Assembly (NCBI RefSeq): GCF_024166365.1
Contig: NC_064822.1
Location: 103,102,823 to 103,166,822, forward strand
From: Elephas maximus indicus
Taxonomy: Eukaryota > Chordata > Mammalia > Proboscidea > Elephantidae
DNA: 64,000 nt
Reading direction: 5' to 3'
The position numbers and the translations under genes are program-made. Below, piece after piece: positions 1 to 11,260 of this stretch (position 1 is the first letter of the stretch; the number at the start of each line of letters is the position of its first letter). The notes under the pieces were generated by a model, which saw nothing but the letters and a program-made list of their open reading frames with translations, was not told the DNA's origin and ran no database searches.

Positions 1-149
1 TAGGAGGTGATTAAAACAATAGCTCCTTAAATTTAGAGATTTTATGTACTATTTCCTGGCACACTGCTAACACATAGCATTTGTTCAATATATATTTGTT
101 GAAAGAATAGTAGAATAAATTGCCATCCAAATTCTGATTTTCTATATTA

Positions 150-310
150 TTCAATGTTGCCAGTTACATAAACTTTAGAAATCAACTCCTATAAGCCTAT
201 TTTCTCATCAGTAAAAAGATTCGTATTATAGGGTTGTTGTGAAGGTTAAGAGGAAATTTATTCATCTGAACAAAAATAAGCATGTACATGTAGCTTAATA
301 GAGAAGGTGC
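150..310 (+). repeat. MIR-like SINE remnant
   Basis: The text around 190-270 has the usual MIR middle: a run like 'ttttctcatcagtaaaa', then a 'gggttgttgtgaaggttaa' run. The stretch at 60-115 looks like a MIR or L2 tail. The copy is old and strongly diverged. I see nothing else in 1-1340: no coding potential and no splice-like structure. Confidence 0.5.
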
Positions 311-1349
311 ACAATACATTTTAATTTACTCTTCCCTTTTGTAGGTCATTGGATAATTAAAAACATTAACTAGGACATTTCATTTTTAAATGTCAGTAAT
401 CCTGAAAATGCCAGAAGCCTTTTAAAAACTGAATCCATCAATTAAAAATACATTTCTTAAGCATTGTTAAGTGCCATAGATGCTGTGTCCTGGCAAAGTG
501 TACAATACAGTTGAGGGCAGGCATATTTAACAAATAAAATATAGTACAATATGGTTAAAAGTTCTAACAGGGTTTCAATAAAGTATTTAAGAATCTCAAG
601 GTTAATGGAAGAATAAAATACTCAGGAAAAATCTGCACAAAAATCTGCAAGCAAAAATACATGCTGATGACTAATAGATAAATTCAAAAAGGTTGTTTTT
701 GGAAAACAGCTCTGTAAAAGAAAAGAAAGGCAATCTGAGAAGAAGAGGTAAGCCCAGAAAGTCTTTCAGTTTAGATATAAACTTGAAATGATGTCCAAAC
801 TTATAGGATGATCTTATGAAACAGGAAGTAGCCATAAAAAGATATGATTTTAGTAAATTGAATAACCAGTGGGTATGTGATTTTTGTGGTATAATAGGTA
901 GACTCAGTGATGAGAAACAGTTTCTGATAAAAGAATTTTTTTCCCACTTTGATCTTTATTAAGAAAGATAAAGATTCCTGTTCCCTAATTTGATGAGTGG
1001 ACAAATTAGAGTTACCAAATTCCGTAACAGCCAATACTCAGGTATTTTTGAAAGCGAATACACAGAATAAATGATGTAAATTCATTGAGGCTGAAAAAAT
1101 GTAGTTGTTTTCCCTTCTGATTACATATTACTCAGAAAGCCCTGGAATTGTGGTATTTAAAGAGAATTTAAAACATTCCAGAAGTAATTTTGGCAACCTG
1201 TGATTTTCATGAACACATCTATATGAACCTCGAAGGAATTTTGGAATAGAATTGGGAGATAACAGGTAATAAACTTTGCCAAAAGCATGTGGCTCTGTGT
1301 TTGGGCAGACATTTGAAGGACAGATATAAATGACTTTTAAGGGAAGCCA

Positions 1350-1506
1350 GGAGCCCTGGTGGTGCAATGGTTAAGAGCTTGGTGGCTAACCAGAAGGTTG
1401 GCAGTTTGAATCCACCAGCTGCTCCTTGGAAATCCTACGGGGTAGTTCTGTGCCGTCCTTTAGGGTTGCTATGCATTGGAATCAACTCGATGGCAATGGG
1501 TTTGGA
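1350..1506 (+). mobile_element. AfroSINE copy
   Basis: This is a tRNA-derived SINE in forward orientation. The head reads 'ccctggtggtgcaatggtta' (A box), followed by a B-box-like 'gcagtttgaatccacc'. The body is the usual cagttctg/cctttagggttgctatg block and the tail is 'atcaactcgatggcaatggg'. It is moderately diverged and I found no clear target duplication. Confidence 0.85.
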
Positions 1507-1618
1507 AGGAAGGACAACTAATCCTTAGTGTGAGTCCTTGGAGCCTTCTGCTGGCAACTCTTCAACAAGATGGATACTGAGTAGTTTTTTTGCCCCTCAC
1601 TGTGCCTTGCCAATTGCA

Positions 1619-2020
1619 GTGGATTGAATTGTGTCCCCTCCAAAAAGATATGTTGAAGTTCTAACCCCTGTATTTGTGAATGTGACATTGTTTAGGGGGA
1701 AATAGGGCCTTTCTTTGAAGATATTATCAGTGAAATCATACCGGGGTAGGGTAGGTCCTAGTCCTAATCCCTTCTGAGTGGTGTCTTATAAAAGAAGAGA
1801 ACAGATACAGCAAAAGAGTCACACACAGGGGAGGATCCATCTACAAGCCAAAGAACACCAAAAAATGCCCAAGCCTACCAATAAGGAAAGATCTTCCCCT
1901 AGAGCTGACAGAGAGAGAGCTTAGCCCTGCTGATGCCCCAGACTCAGACTTCTAGCCTCCAGAGCTGAGATAAAATAAATTTCTGTTCTTTAAAGCCACC
2001 CTAGGAAACTAAGACACCAA
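1619..2020 (+). mobile_element. MLT1-type (MaLR) solo LTR
   Basis: The start resembles 'ggattgaattgtgtcccc', the middle has a 'tcttataaaagaagagaa' run, and the end is 'cagacttctagcctccag', then an AATAAATTTCTGTT polyadenylation-like run and a TTTAAAGCCACCC end. This is the layout of a mammalian MLT1 LTR. The copy is solo and old. Confidence 0.75.
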
Positions 2021-3040
2021 CAATTCGCTTGCAACAGAGATTTGTCCATTTGAGTTAAATGGTTCTTGTTCTAAACACTCTCATTTTTTTCCTCTCAGTA
2101 TTTTCTGCCTTCACTTTGCTTCATTTAATACCTTTTTGCTACTGGGTCCATTTCAATTTCTTCACATTCCCTAGAAACTGAGGATCTCTGAACTAACTGA
2201 TGGCCTGGCCATGTTATAAATGCACCATGGCTTCTTGGCATGCCAGAACCCTGTGATGGGCCAGGTCTCTGTGATGTGCAAAAGGTAAATGCACGTTGCA
2301 GTCTTTCCTTTCCAGAAAGACCCTTCTCAATGATCTGCATTAATAGAAGATACCACAAATAATGGAAATACTGAAAATAATCTTAATCTCACTTTATAGC
2401 CAAGGTTCTTACTACAGTTGTGCCTCCATGGTTTCATAAGACTTAATCTCTTTCTGCTCCGTTGTTGTTATTCCATCTGAGCCCTAAAGAGAATTTACTA
2501 TTCCATAAGAGAAGCTATAATGAAACCAGACTAGAGTTGCTTCTCTTCTCCTCAGTCGCCTTCAATATGAAGATTGAAAAAAAGAGCAAAATAGCCAGAA
2601 AACTAAGGGAAAGAGGGAGAGAAAATAATATGCAAAGAAATCCATAATGATCTGCCTTTGAATATTCAGGGACTGAGTGTATGCTCTAAGATGAGTAAAT
2701 AAGAACTGGGAAGAAAAACTTAGTAATCAAGGAGAATTGATTGAAGATCAGTGGACTGGATGGTAACTCCAGGTGCTCCATGGCACTGGTTAATGTGAGT
2801 TACTTTGCTACTTAAAATGCCTGAAAACATTTGAACCTTCTTTAAATAGCTTGCAGAAGAAAGGAAGGAGAAGGAAAGAGTGAATGATAATGACAGATGA
2901 CAGAGAGAGAGAACAAAGGAGAAAAAAGCTGAAACATGGAGAGAGGCTTGGATTAAGAAACAGATTTTAAAGGGTGAACAGTTAACTATGAGATTAAAAA
3001 ACCACACCTGGAACCTAATTTCATTACTTTATAAGGAAGC
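2021..3040. other. No gene seen; unclassified AT-rich DNA
   Basis: Only short chance reading frames occur, with purine-rich runs such as 2850-2960. No family resemblance, splice structure or repeat identity could be assigned. Confidence 0.5.
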
Positions 3041-3044
3041 AAAG

Positions 3045-3235
3045 AGGCACTGGATAAATTCAGGGGCTTTGAAGTCAGGATCACCTGACATTCAGCCTCA
3101 GCATTGCCATTTACTATAATGTGAAGTTGAATGAAATAAAGAAGTCTCAGGTTTTTCTCTTATAAAATGAGGATGAACTGAAATATATGGTTAGCGACTG
3201 GCGCAGATTAGACAATAAATAAATATTAGCTCTGA
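3045..3235 (+). repeat. MIR remnant
   Basis: The order 'ggctttgaagtcagg', then a cattgccatttact run, then ttcttataaaatgagga is the MIR core order. It sits at the left edge of paralogous block A. A second MIR at about 33330-33520 sits in the matching place of block B, so the MIR may have been part of the duplicated segment. Confidence 0.6.
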
Positions 3236-3715
3236 TCTCTGTCTCCTATCCCTATGTCTACAGTTTCACTTCACATGTGCAATATTGAAAAGACTTGGCT
3301 AACTTCCCACTAGTAAGCCCAACTGCCCTTGTGGAAACCCGGAGAGAGAAGAGGATCATAATGTGTTCTGTCTCCTGCTACTCGCTGTCAGGAAGTTCTT
3401 TACATCTGCCTTGGATTTTTCCTGATATGCTTAAGTCTTCTTTTCTCTTAACCTAGCTCCCAGAAACATTGCAAAAGACATAGACTTCCTGCTCTGTATC
3501 ACAATCTCTTAGTGGGGACCATCCTTGAGTCACTTCTCAGCCATACTTTCCCTAAGTAACAAGAAAAGAAAATGCCAGAAAAATAAAAAATACCAACATG
3601 CACAAACATAAAGAGAAAGGTTCAAAAAAGAAAAAAAAGTAATAATAGAAATAGGGGAAAGACTGCCCCCATCTCCTGACCAAAAAGAAAAATGTTAGCA
3701 CCAAAGAAGGAATTA

Positions 3716-3866
3716 AGCTGTTGTGGTCAAGTCGATTCCGACTCATAGCAAACTTATAGGACAAAGTAGAACTGCCCCATAGGGTTTCCAAGGAGCGCTG
3801 GTGGATTTGAACTGCTGACCTTTTGGTGAGCAGTGGTAGCTCTTAACCACTGCATTACCAGGGTTT
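3716..3866 (-). mobile_element. AfroSINE with exact target duplication
   Basis: An inverted AfroSINE: 'agtcgattccgactcatag', then 'agaactgccccatagggttt', ending in cattaccagggttt. The flanks carry an exact 15-bp duplication, ccaaagaaggaatta, at 3701-3715 and 3867-3881, so both ends are known. Confidence 0.95.
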
Positions 3867-4542
3867 CCAAAGAAGGAATTAGGCTAAAATAGAGGGAGAC
3901 AGAAAAAGAGTATGAAAATATGATAAGATAGGTTTATATGTGGAAAAATGATGAAGAGGTGGGCTTTTAGAGGAGGGATATAGAGAAATATATCAAGAGA
4001 CACAGATATCAAGAACCCAAAATTAAAGGCAAAAAAAAAAAAATATTGAGGACAAGAAAATCAAACACGGAAAGAGACTGACCAGGCATGCTGGTTGTTC
4101 CTCCGTGCTTCCGTGGTGATGCAGAATTAGAACTAAAGAGCCAAGTACTTGGATGGAACTTCTCCAAGCTCCAGGAATGAGAGTTTGACTTTCTGGGTTG
4201 TCTTTTCCTCCCTAGCCCTTGGAGACAGGCCTCTGCAAGCTAGACTGGACTTCTCAGTCATACTCAAGCCATCTGCATCTCTGCCAGGGCCAGGAGGGCA
4301 GGTGGACAGACTGAAAGAGCCTGATGGAAGTTCAGAAAGAAAGAGAGGGAGAAACAGAGCAAAGAAGAGGTTAGAGTCAAGAAGTAGAGGGAGAAACAGT
4401 CAAGGTCTGTGACTTCTCCATGGCCACTGTGTGATCTGAACACAGGTGGTCGCTGAGGGAGCCAGGGTGTGTTCATCTTCGATGGATACCAGCAGAGGCA
4501 GGGGTAGCTTCCACTGCAAGAGAAGTGTACACAGTCACTGAC

Positions 4543-4671
4543 CTTCTCCATGGGCTTTAGCACACACTGGTGAGGACACTGGCTGTATTGATCTCAGGCT
4601 CAGAGGGAGGAATCCATAGACACAGAGCAAGGGTGCAGTGAGTTTTGCTGCAAACCAGCTGTTCATTTATA
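4543..4671 (-). promoter_or_regulatory. Candidate TATA promoter and noncoding first exon, copy A
   Basis: Read on the minus strand, TATAAAT (4671-4665) is followed 128 bases later by AAG|GTCAGT, with the exon's last base at 4543. Both signals are kept in the paralogous block B. An EBF-like palindrome, TCCCTGGAGG, lies upstream at 4832-4841. OR genes typically have a short untranslated first exon spliced to a single coding exon. Any receptor served by this copy would lie beyond the left edge of the window. Transcription is not shown by sequence alone. Confidence 0.35.
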
Positions 4672-5004
4672 GGGCTGGAAGTTTGGTCTCCTTCTGCCTC
4701 CACCTTCCTTCTCCATGCCTCTCATTTACACACACACACACACACTAAAGCAGGCATGAGATCCAAACTGTTGGGAGTCTACTGTAATAAGGCCAACAAT
4801 TTGTTCTTGGAGCCTGACCACTCTAACAGGATCCCTGGAGGTAGTCTTGTACCAGTCCATTCCAAGGCTCCTCTGGGAGGCCATGTCCATGGCAAGTGGC
4901 CCTGGAAAGTCTGGATCAGTCCTAGGTTTTGCCAGGAAAGTCCTATCCTTTTTACCAGATGACTTGGTAGATAAGGATACCTGGCATGTATAATGATCCC
5001 TGTG

Positions 5005-5955
5005 CCCTCAACTCCAAATCTTGGAAAGTTTTCCTCTTATCCATCTATTTCTCAATTTTATTTTGCATTAATTTTCTAGTTAGAGTTTCTACTGATATAA
5101 TGACCCCTTCTTGTATCCCCAATTCAATATTTTTTCATATCGTTATACTATGTTCAACACAACAGTAAATATTGGCCGAGGACCCACTCTGTGGTGGGTA
5201 CCATATTAAGTGCTGGTGATAGGGTGGTAAACAGACAAAACCTCTTCCTGGTGGAGTGGACATTTTGATAACCTAACGTTCATTCTCTGCCTGTTAATTC
5301 TCAATTCTATTCTTCAAACCTGGAATATAATTTTTCTCTGATTTACCAACTGCTCTTCCAAAATCCTGCTTAGGTCTGAATTATCTGCTACTTAGTTTCC
5401 GCATAACCCAAAGAATTTGTAATTCTCTTACCCTCTCAATCCTCTGCAACTCATCTTTCTACTCCTGGAATGTTCAGACTCCCGTAAAGCTGAAGTTTAT
5501 GATGCTTGTGTCCTGGCTAATCCTAAATATGATGGGATAGCTTTTTCTCTTTATTCTACCATACATTTCCACCAGCATCTCAAAGTCTGAGTCTTACCAA
5601 TCTAATATAACAGATAGAGCATTTTTGTTACATAAATCAGCTTGGGTGATAGCACTCTTTTAGTATAAGGCACAAAATCTAAGCTTCAGGAAATTAAGTT
5701 TTGCAGTAGAAGATGTCTGATAATCTTTGAGATATCCCCTCAAATGCTCCTAAAAAAAAAAAAAAAGCAAACTCTTTGAGCACTTTAGAAGCATCTATTT
5801 CTATACAATTAATTGATATGCTTAGTAGGAAGCTTTTTGGTCTGCTTACTTTTCTATAACCTCTGGTTCACAGCATTTTATTGACAGGATTCCGACCCAA
5901 ACATGATGTGCGATTCAAATTTGTTCCAAATGATATTCTTTCAGTAGAAACTATT
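5005..5955. other. No gene seen; possible MIR/L2 piece
   Basis: The stretch 5175-5275 resembles the 'tgtgccaggcactg...ctggggatacag' part of an L2 or MIR element. An A-run lies at 5752-5766. The remainder is AT-rich with no recognisable feature. Confidence 0.4.
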
Positions 5956-5959
5956 GTAT

Positions 5960-6242
5960 TCTAAGGAGAATGCTTCTTAGAAGCTAGGGTGGCAAGACTT
6001 CATCTCATGTACTTTGGACACGTTATCAGGAGGAACGTGTCCCGGAAAAGGACAACATGCTTGGGAAAGTAGAGGATCATCAAAAAAGAGGAAGACCCGC
6101 AACGAGGTGGATTGGCCCAGCGGCTCCAACAATGGCTGAAACATAGCAACAATTGTGAGGATGGCTCAGGATTGGGTAGTGTTTCTATTGTATATAGGGT
6201 TGCTATGAGTCAGAACCAACTCGATGACACCTAACAACAAGA
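5960..6242 (+). mobile_element. RTE (BovB-like) LINE, 3' end only
   Basis: This matches the last ~280 bases of the RTE at 26985-30153: 'tgcttcttagaagctag', then a 'ggacacgttatcaggagg' run, 'gaagacccgcaacgaggtgg', and a tail of 'cgatgacacctaacaacaag'. It is 5' truncated and represents the end of the reverse-transcriptase ORF plus the short tail. Confidence 0.85.
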
Positions 6243-6249
6243 GTGTATT

Positions 6250-6626
6250 AAGCAAATTGGTGGGTGCATTTTTGCCCAACCTTGTACTGCTATGCCACCA
6301 ATATTTCAAATGCTAGCAGGGTCACCCATGGTGGTTAAGGTTAGGCAGAGCTTCCAGACTAAGACTAGGAAGAAAGGCCTGGCAATCTACTTTGAAAATT
6401 AGCCAACGAAAACACCATGAGTCGCAACAGAACGTTGTCAGATATAGTGCTGGAAGGTGAGACCCTTAATTTGAAAGGCATTCAAAATACACACTGGCAG
6501 CAACAATGGACTTGAGCATAACAACAATCGTGAAGATAGTCCAGGACCAGGCAACGTTTCATTATGTTGTACATGGCGTTGCCACGAGTCGGAGATGACT
6601 CCATGGCAACTAACAACAACAACAAC
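6250..6626 (+). mobile_element. Internally deleted RTE derivative (leader joined to tail)
   Basis: The first ~240 bases match the RTE 5' leader (compare 62370-62640): 'tatgccaccaatatttcaaa', 'cttccagactaagactagga', 'ttgtcagatatagtgctgga'. At about 6495 the sequence jumps to the RTE 3' end, 'agcaacaatggacttgagca', and finishes in an (AAC)n tail. The endonuclease and reverse-transcriptase coding part is missing. It has the structure of a short nonautonomous RTE element. Confidence 0.8.
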
Positions 6627-7109
6627 AAATAGTTACTCTAGGGCAATGTTTGTTATAGGTTTAGGTATATAATCAGTTTAAAAACTTAAGGAAGTTCATT
6701 TCTATTCCTGGTCTGCCAGAATTTTTTCTTTTTTAAATTATAATCAGGTGTGAATTTTCAATAAACTAGATACTTTTCTTGTTCTACTGAGATGATCAAG
6801 TGGTTTTTCTTTGTCTATTAATGTAGTGATTTCCATTAATTCGCTTTCTAATGTTAAATCAACCTTGAATTACTGAGACAAATTAAATGTGATCATGATA
6901 TAGAATATTATCTTTTTAATACACTGTTGGATTCAGTTTACCAGTAACTTTGTTTAGGATTTTTGCAACTCTGTTCATGGGCGAGATTGGCTTATTTTTC
7001 TTGGTCAGGTATCAAAATTACGCTACCATCATAAAAAGAGTAGAGGTGTGTCTTAGTCATCTAGTGCTGCTATAACAGAAATACCACAAGTGGATGGCTT
7101 TAACAAAAC

Positions 7110-8085
7110 CAAAAACCAAATCCATTGCTGTCGAGTCCAACCCATAGCAACCTTATAGGACAGAGTAGAACTGCCCCATAGAGTTTCCAAGGAGTGGCTG
7201 GTAGATTCAAAATGCTGACCTTTTGGTTAAGTAACTGTAGCTTTTTTTTTCTTTTAATTGTGCTTTAAGTGAGAGTTTACAATTCAGGTCAGTTTCTCAT
7301 ACAAAAACTTATACACACACCGTTATATGACCTTAGTTGCTCTCCCTACAATGTGACAGCACACTCCTCCTCTCCACCCTGTATTTCCTGTGTCCATTCA
7401 ACCAGCTCCTGTCCCCTTCTGCCTTCTCATCTTGCCTCTGGACAGGAGCTGCCCATTTAGTCTCATATATCTACTTGAGCCACGAAGCATACTCTTCACC
7501 AGTATCATTTTATGTCTAATAGTCCAGACTAATCTTTGTCTAAAGAGTCGGCTTCGGGAATGGTTTTAGTTCTGGCCTAACAGAGAGTCTGGGGGCCATG
7601 TCTTCTGGGGTCCCTCCAGTCTCAGTCAGATCATCAAGTCTGGCCTTTTTACTAGAATTTGAGTTCTGCACCCCACTTTTCTCCCACTCCCTCAGGGGAC
7701 TGTCTGTTGTGTTCTCTGTCAGGGTGGTCATTGGTGGTAGCTGGGCACCATCTAGCTCTTCCAGTCTCAGGCTAATGGAGTCTCTGGTTTACGTGGCCCT
7801 TTCTGTCTCTTGGGCTCATATTTTCCTTATGTCTTTGGGGTTCTTCATTCTCCTTTGTTCCAGGTGGGTTGGAACCAATCGATGCATCTTAGATGGCCAC
7901 TTGCTAGCTTTTAAGGCTCCAGACGCCACTCGCCAAAGTGGGATGCAGAGCATTTTCTTAAAAAACTTTGTTATGCCAATTGACCTAGATGTCCCCTGAA
8001 ACCATGGTCCCCAGACCCCCGCCCCTGCTACTCTGTCCCTCACTGTAGCTCTTAACCACTGTGCCACCAACTCTGGCTTTAATAA
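7110..8085 (-). mobile_element. AfroSINE split by an L1 insertion
   Basis: The tail and body lie at 7110-7233 ('cagagtagaactgcccc', 'agagtttccaaggagtgg'). The head follows at 8042-8085 ('gctcttaaccactgtgcc'). The break coincides with the 9-bp duplication actgtagct that brackets the L1 piece. Confidence 0.85.
7243..8041 (-). mobile_element. 5'-truncated L1 (3' UTR only), inverted
   Basis: It begins with the complement of a poly(A) tail at 7243 and reads backwards through the same 3' UTR seen at 48230-49010: 'gagagtttacaattcaggtc', 'gtttaagagcc'-like and 'gaccatggtttcagg' landmarks on the complement. It is flanked by actgtagct at 7234-7242 and 8042-8050. Frames inside are UTR shadows. Confidence 0.85.
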
Positions 8086-8833
8086 ATAGAAGTTTATTTT
8101 CTAACAGTATATTAGACTAGAACTCCAAATTCAGGGCACCAGTTCCAGGGAAGGCTTTCTTTCTCTGTTGGCTCTGGAAGAAGGTCCTTGTCATCAATCT
8201 TTCCCTGGTCTAGGAGTTTCTCTGCGCAGGAACTTTGGGTTCAAAGGATGTGCTCTGCTCCTGGCACTGTTTTCTTGGTGGTATGAGGTCCCCTGCCTTG
8301 CTGCTCACTTCTCTCTTTTATATCTCAAAAGAGATTGGCTCAAGACACAATCCAATCTTGTAAATTGAGCCTTGTTTCATTAACATAACTACTAATCCCA
8401 TCTCATCAACATCATAGAGAGAGGATTTACAATGCATATAGGTAAATCACATCAGATAACAAAATGGTGGACAATCCCACAATACTGGGAATCATGGCCT
8501 AGCCAAATTGATACACATTTTTGGGAACACAATTCAATCCATGTCAAGGTGTTTCCTTCTTTTACTAGTATACCTAAAATTAGGATTTTTTTTTTTCCTT
8601 CTTGATTGTTTGGTAGTATACACCTGTGAAACCATATGGGTCTAGATCGTTCTTTATAGACTTTTTTTTGCCTACTGATTTAACGTCATGCTTATAGGTG
8701 TATTTATGTTTTCTATTTCTTTTCGAGTCACTTTTGGTAGAAAATTTATTTTTCTGATAATATTCCATTCAACTAGGTTATTAATTTTAATGGCAAAAAA
8801 TTCCCATAGTACTTTCTTAGTATTTTAAACATT

Positions 8834-9668
8834 TGTATTAGTTTTCTAGGAGTCCCTGGGTGGTGCAAATGATTAAAATGCTTGGCTGCTAACCAAAAGG
8901 TTGGAGGTTGGAGTCTACCCAGAGGTGTCTTGCAAGAAAGACCTGGTGATCTACTCCTGAAAAGCAGCCACTGAAAATCTGATGGCGAATAATTCAACTA
9001 TGATACATATGGGGTCACCATGAGTCAAAATGGACTCCATGGCAACTGGTGTTTTTGATTATCTTTCTAATGCTCTGTGTTACAAACAACCACAAATAAG
9101 TGGCTTTAAACAAGACCAAGTTATTATCTCAGTATTCCCATGGGTCAGGAGTCTGGGTATGAGTTAGCTGGATCCACTGCTCAGGATCTTACCAGGCTGA
9201 AATCAAGGTGTCACGGGGGCTGCAATTCCCATCTAAGGCTCGGGATCCTCTTTTTCAAGCTTTCCAGCTGTTGGCAAAATTCGTTTCTTTGCATTTGTCT
9301 GACTGAGGTTCTCATCTTGCTAGCTGTCACCTGGGGATTGCGCTCAGCTCTGGAGACTGTCAGCAGTTCCTTATCAGGTAGCCCCCATAGACAGTAAACA
9401 ACATGGACGTTTGCCTTCTTACAGGCCAGCAGAAGCATGTCTCTCTCTGACTTCCAATCGCTCTCTTGTCTGCTATGATGGTGTCTTATATGAGACAACC
9501 GTAAACTCAGTAGTTACTGTTCCATCACCATTTGCCATATAACACAACCTAATTTTGTTTTTTTTTAATGGAGGGAGCTAGTACCCCATCATATTCACAG
9601 GTTCTGCCTATACTCAAGGAGAGGGGCTAGGAATCCTAAAAGGTCATCTGAGAATTCTGCTATCACAA
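8834..9668 (-). mobile_element. MLT1-type LTR, inverted, with SINE inside
   Basis: It starts tgtattagttttcta, continues after the SINE with 'acaaacaaccacaaataagt', 'gtcaggagtctgggtatga' and 'aatcaaggtgtcac', and ends near 'gagaattctgctatcacaac'. This is the reverse complement of a mammalian MLT1 LTR. Confidence 0.7.
8849..9056 (+). mobile_element. AfroSINE, long form
   Basis: The head 'gagtccctgggtggtgcaaa' and B-box area lead into 'agacctggtgatctactcct' and 'gcagccactgaaaatctgat', followed by the tail 'tggactccatggcaactggt'. The middle is longer than in the short AfroSINEs and resembles part of the RTE leader. Confidence 0.85.
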
Positions 9669-11260
9669 CACTTTGCTTTTTAAAAAACAGCATGCATACA
9701 GAAAAGCGCAAACCCCACAAATACATAGTTCAATAAATCATTACAAAGCAAACATCCACATAGCCCTCCCACTCCAAATATCGCCAGCATCTCAGAAGAC
9801 TTTCTCATTCCCCAATCAATACTACTTTCTTCTGTCTTCCCAAAGGTAGTCACTATCAGAAATTCTAACACTTAGTACTAGTTTAGTTTTGTGTCATTTT
9901 GAAGTTTACCAAGATGGACTTATACAATGTGTATTCTTTACATTTGGCTTATTTTATTCAATGTTTTATTTGTGAGATTTATCCATGTTATTGTGTGTAT
10001 GTTCTTGCGGTTTGTTTATTTTCATTTCTGTTGGGTAAATAACAGGAATAGAATTGCTGGATCATTGCGTATTCCTAAATTCTACTTAGATTAATGTCAA
10101 ACTGTTTTCCAAAGTGAATGTATCTGCATATATAGGTTCAATTGATTCACAACCTTGCAAAGACTCCTTATTGTAAGTCCTTTACATTTTAACCATTCTC
10201 CTGAGTGAATGGTAGTATCTATTTGTGGTTTTAATTTATAGTTTCCTGATTAGTAATGAAGTTGAGCACCTTATTGTATGTTTCTTAACTACTTGAATAT
10301 GATGTTTTATGAAGTGTGTGTTTAGATCTTTTCTCCATTTTTCTACGGGCTATATATATTTTTCAAATTGACCTGTAGGAGTTCATATATAGGACTTTCA
10401 ATTCGATGTTGCATTAAATTGTGATAGTGGAACTCTTTGCCTCTGTTCTCAGAAGAAAAACTTTAAATATTTAATCATTAAGTATGATGTTTGTGGGACG
10501 TTTTTTGTAAATATCCTTGAGGTTTTCTTCTATCTGTACTTTGTTAGGACTCTTTATCATGATGTTGAATTTTATCCGATACTTTTATGAATCTGTTGAG
10601 ATGATCATATTTTTCTCCTTTTACTTTATTAATGTGCACAGATTTATTTCCAAATGTTAAACCAAACTTTTTATATATTGCTGGATTGAGTTTATATTTT
10701 GTTTATGTTTCTGAACTACATTTATGAGCAAAATTGGCCTGTATATTTTCCTTGCTATCTCAGCTTTTGGGGCAATATTTTTCTTTTTTCTAATTCTCTG
10801 TAAGATTTTGTGTAGATCGATGTTTTCTTATTTAAATATTTCACAGAATTCTCTGGTAAAGCCATCCAGGCTTGAAGTTTTCTTTGTTGAAATGTTTTAA
10901 ATGGAAACAGTTTTATTTCCTTTAATAATACTTTATTAGTAATATTCAATCCCTTTAATAATTTGCATTTTCTTTTTTTCCTGTGTCATTTTTGGTAAAT
11001 TGTATTTTTCTAGGAATTAGATCATTTCATCTAAATTTTACAATGTGTTGCCATAATATTGTTCATTATATTATCTAACCTTCTCTTCGATGTATCTAGT
11101 GTTTGTTTTATTTCCTTTTAAATTTCTCATATTCTTTATTTATTCTTTCTCCCTCCCCCCTTTTTTTTTAAATCAGTCTTACCTCTTACCTGGGGGTATC
11201 GGTTTTGTTATTATTTTTAGAAGACCAACGTTTGTTTTTGTTCCGACTTGACGGCAGTGG

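Larger units (their letters stand above)
3240..5000. repeat. Paralogous block A (pairs with 33540-35690)
   Basis: From about 4290 to 4680 this stretch aligns by eye with 34895-35295. Shared landmarks in the same order are an aggtggacagattgaaag-type run, 'cttctccatggccac', 'gctgagggagccaggg', 'cagtcactgaccttctccat', 'agcacacactgg', a 'catttatagg' site and a CA repeat. Weaker similarity continues on both sides. The SINE at 3716-3866 is absent from block B, so it arrived after the duplication. OR clusters commonly contain such duplicated noncoding blocks. No protein is supported: the paired minus-strand frames lose register through indels. Confidence 0.7.
7049..8546 (-). mobile_element. MaLR-like solo LTR with 5-bp target duplication, split by nested insertions
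   Basis: The plus-strand text starts TGTCTTAGTCATCTAG and ends CCATGTCA. It is flanked by an exact 5-bp repeat, aggtg, at 7044-7048 and 8547-8551, as expected for ERVL/MaLR integration. The same LTR family recurs at 38719-39238 and from 63532. An AfroSINE, itself split by an L1 end, interrupts it. Confidence 0.8.
6740..8840 (-). mobile_element. Old inverted L1 ORF2 fragment, interrupted
   Basis: The parts at 6740-7043 and 8552-8830 read as reverse-complement L1 ORF2. An example is the 'ctgttggattcagtttacca' area followed by 'aggatttttgcaac'. The two parts flank the LTR nest at 7049-8546. The fragment is very diverged and shows no open frame. Confidence 0.6.

Noticed and set aside
1350-1420. 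tRNA-like gene
   Set aside because: The A- and B-box text is the head of a SINE, without a tRNA fold or proper 3' end.
4264-4563. Minus-strand frame paired with 34954-35217, both starting with similar text (MLKxMEKVSDC)
   Set aside because: The likeness is due to the DNA duplication. The frames drift apart by indels, and similarity continues outside them.
7598-7999. 133-codon forward frame
   Set aside because: Lies entirely in an inverted L1 3' UTR; the same UTR elsewhere has no conserved frame.
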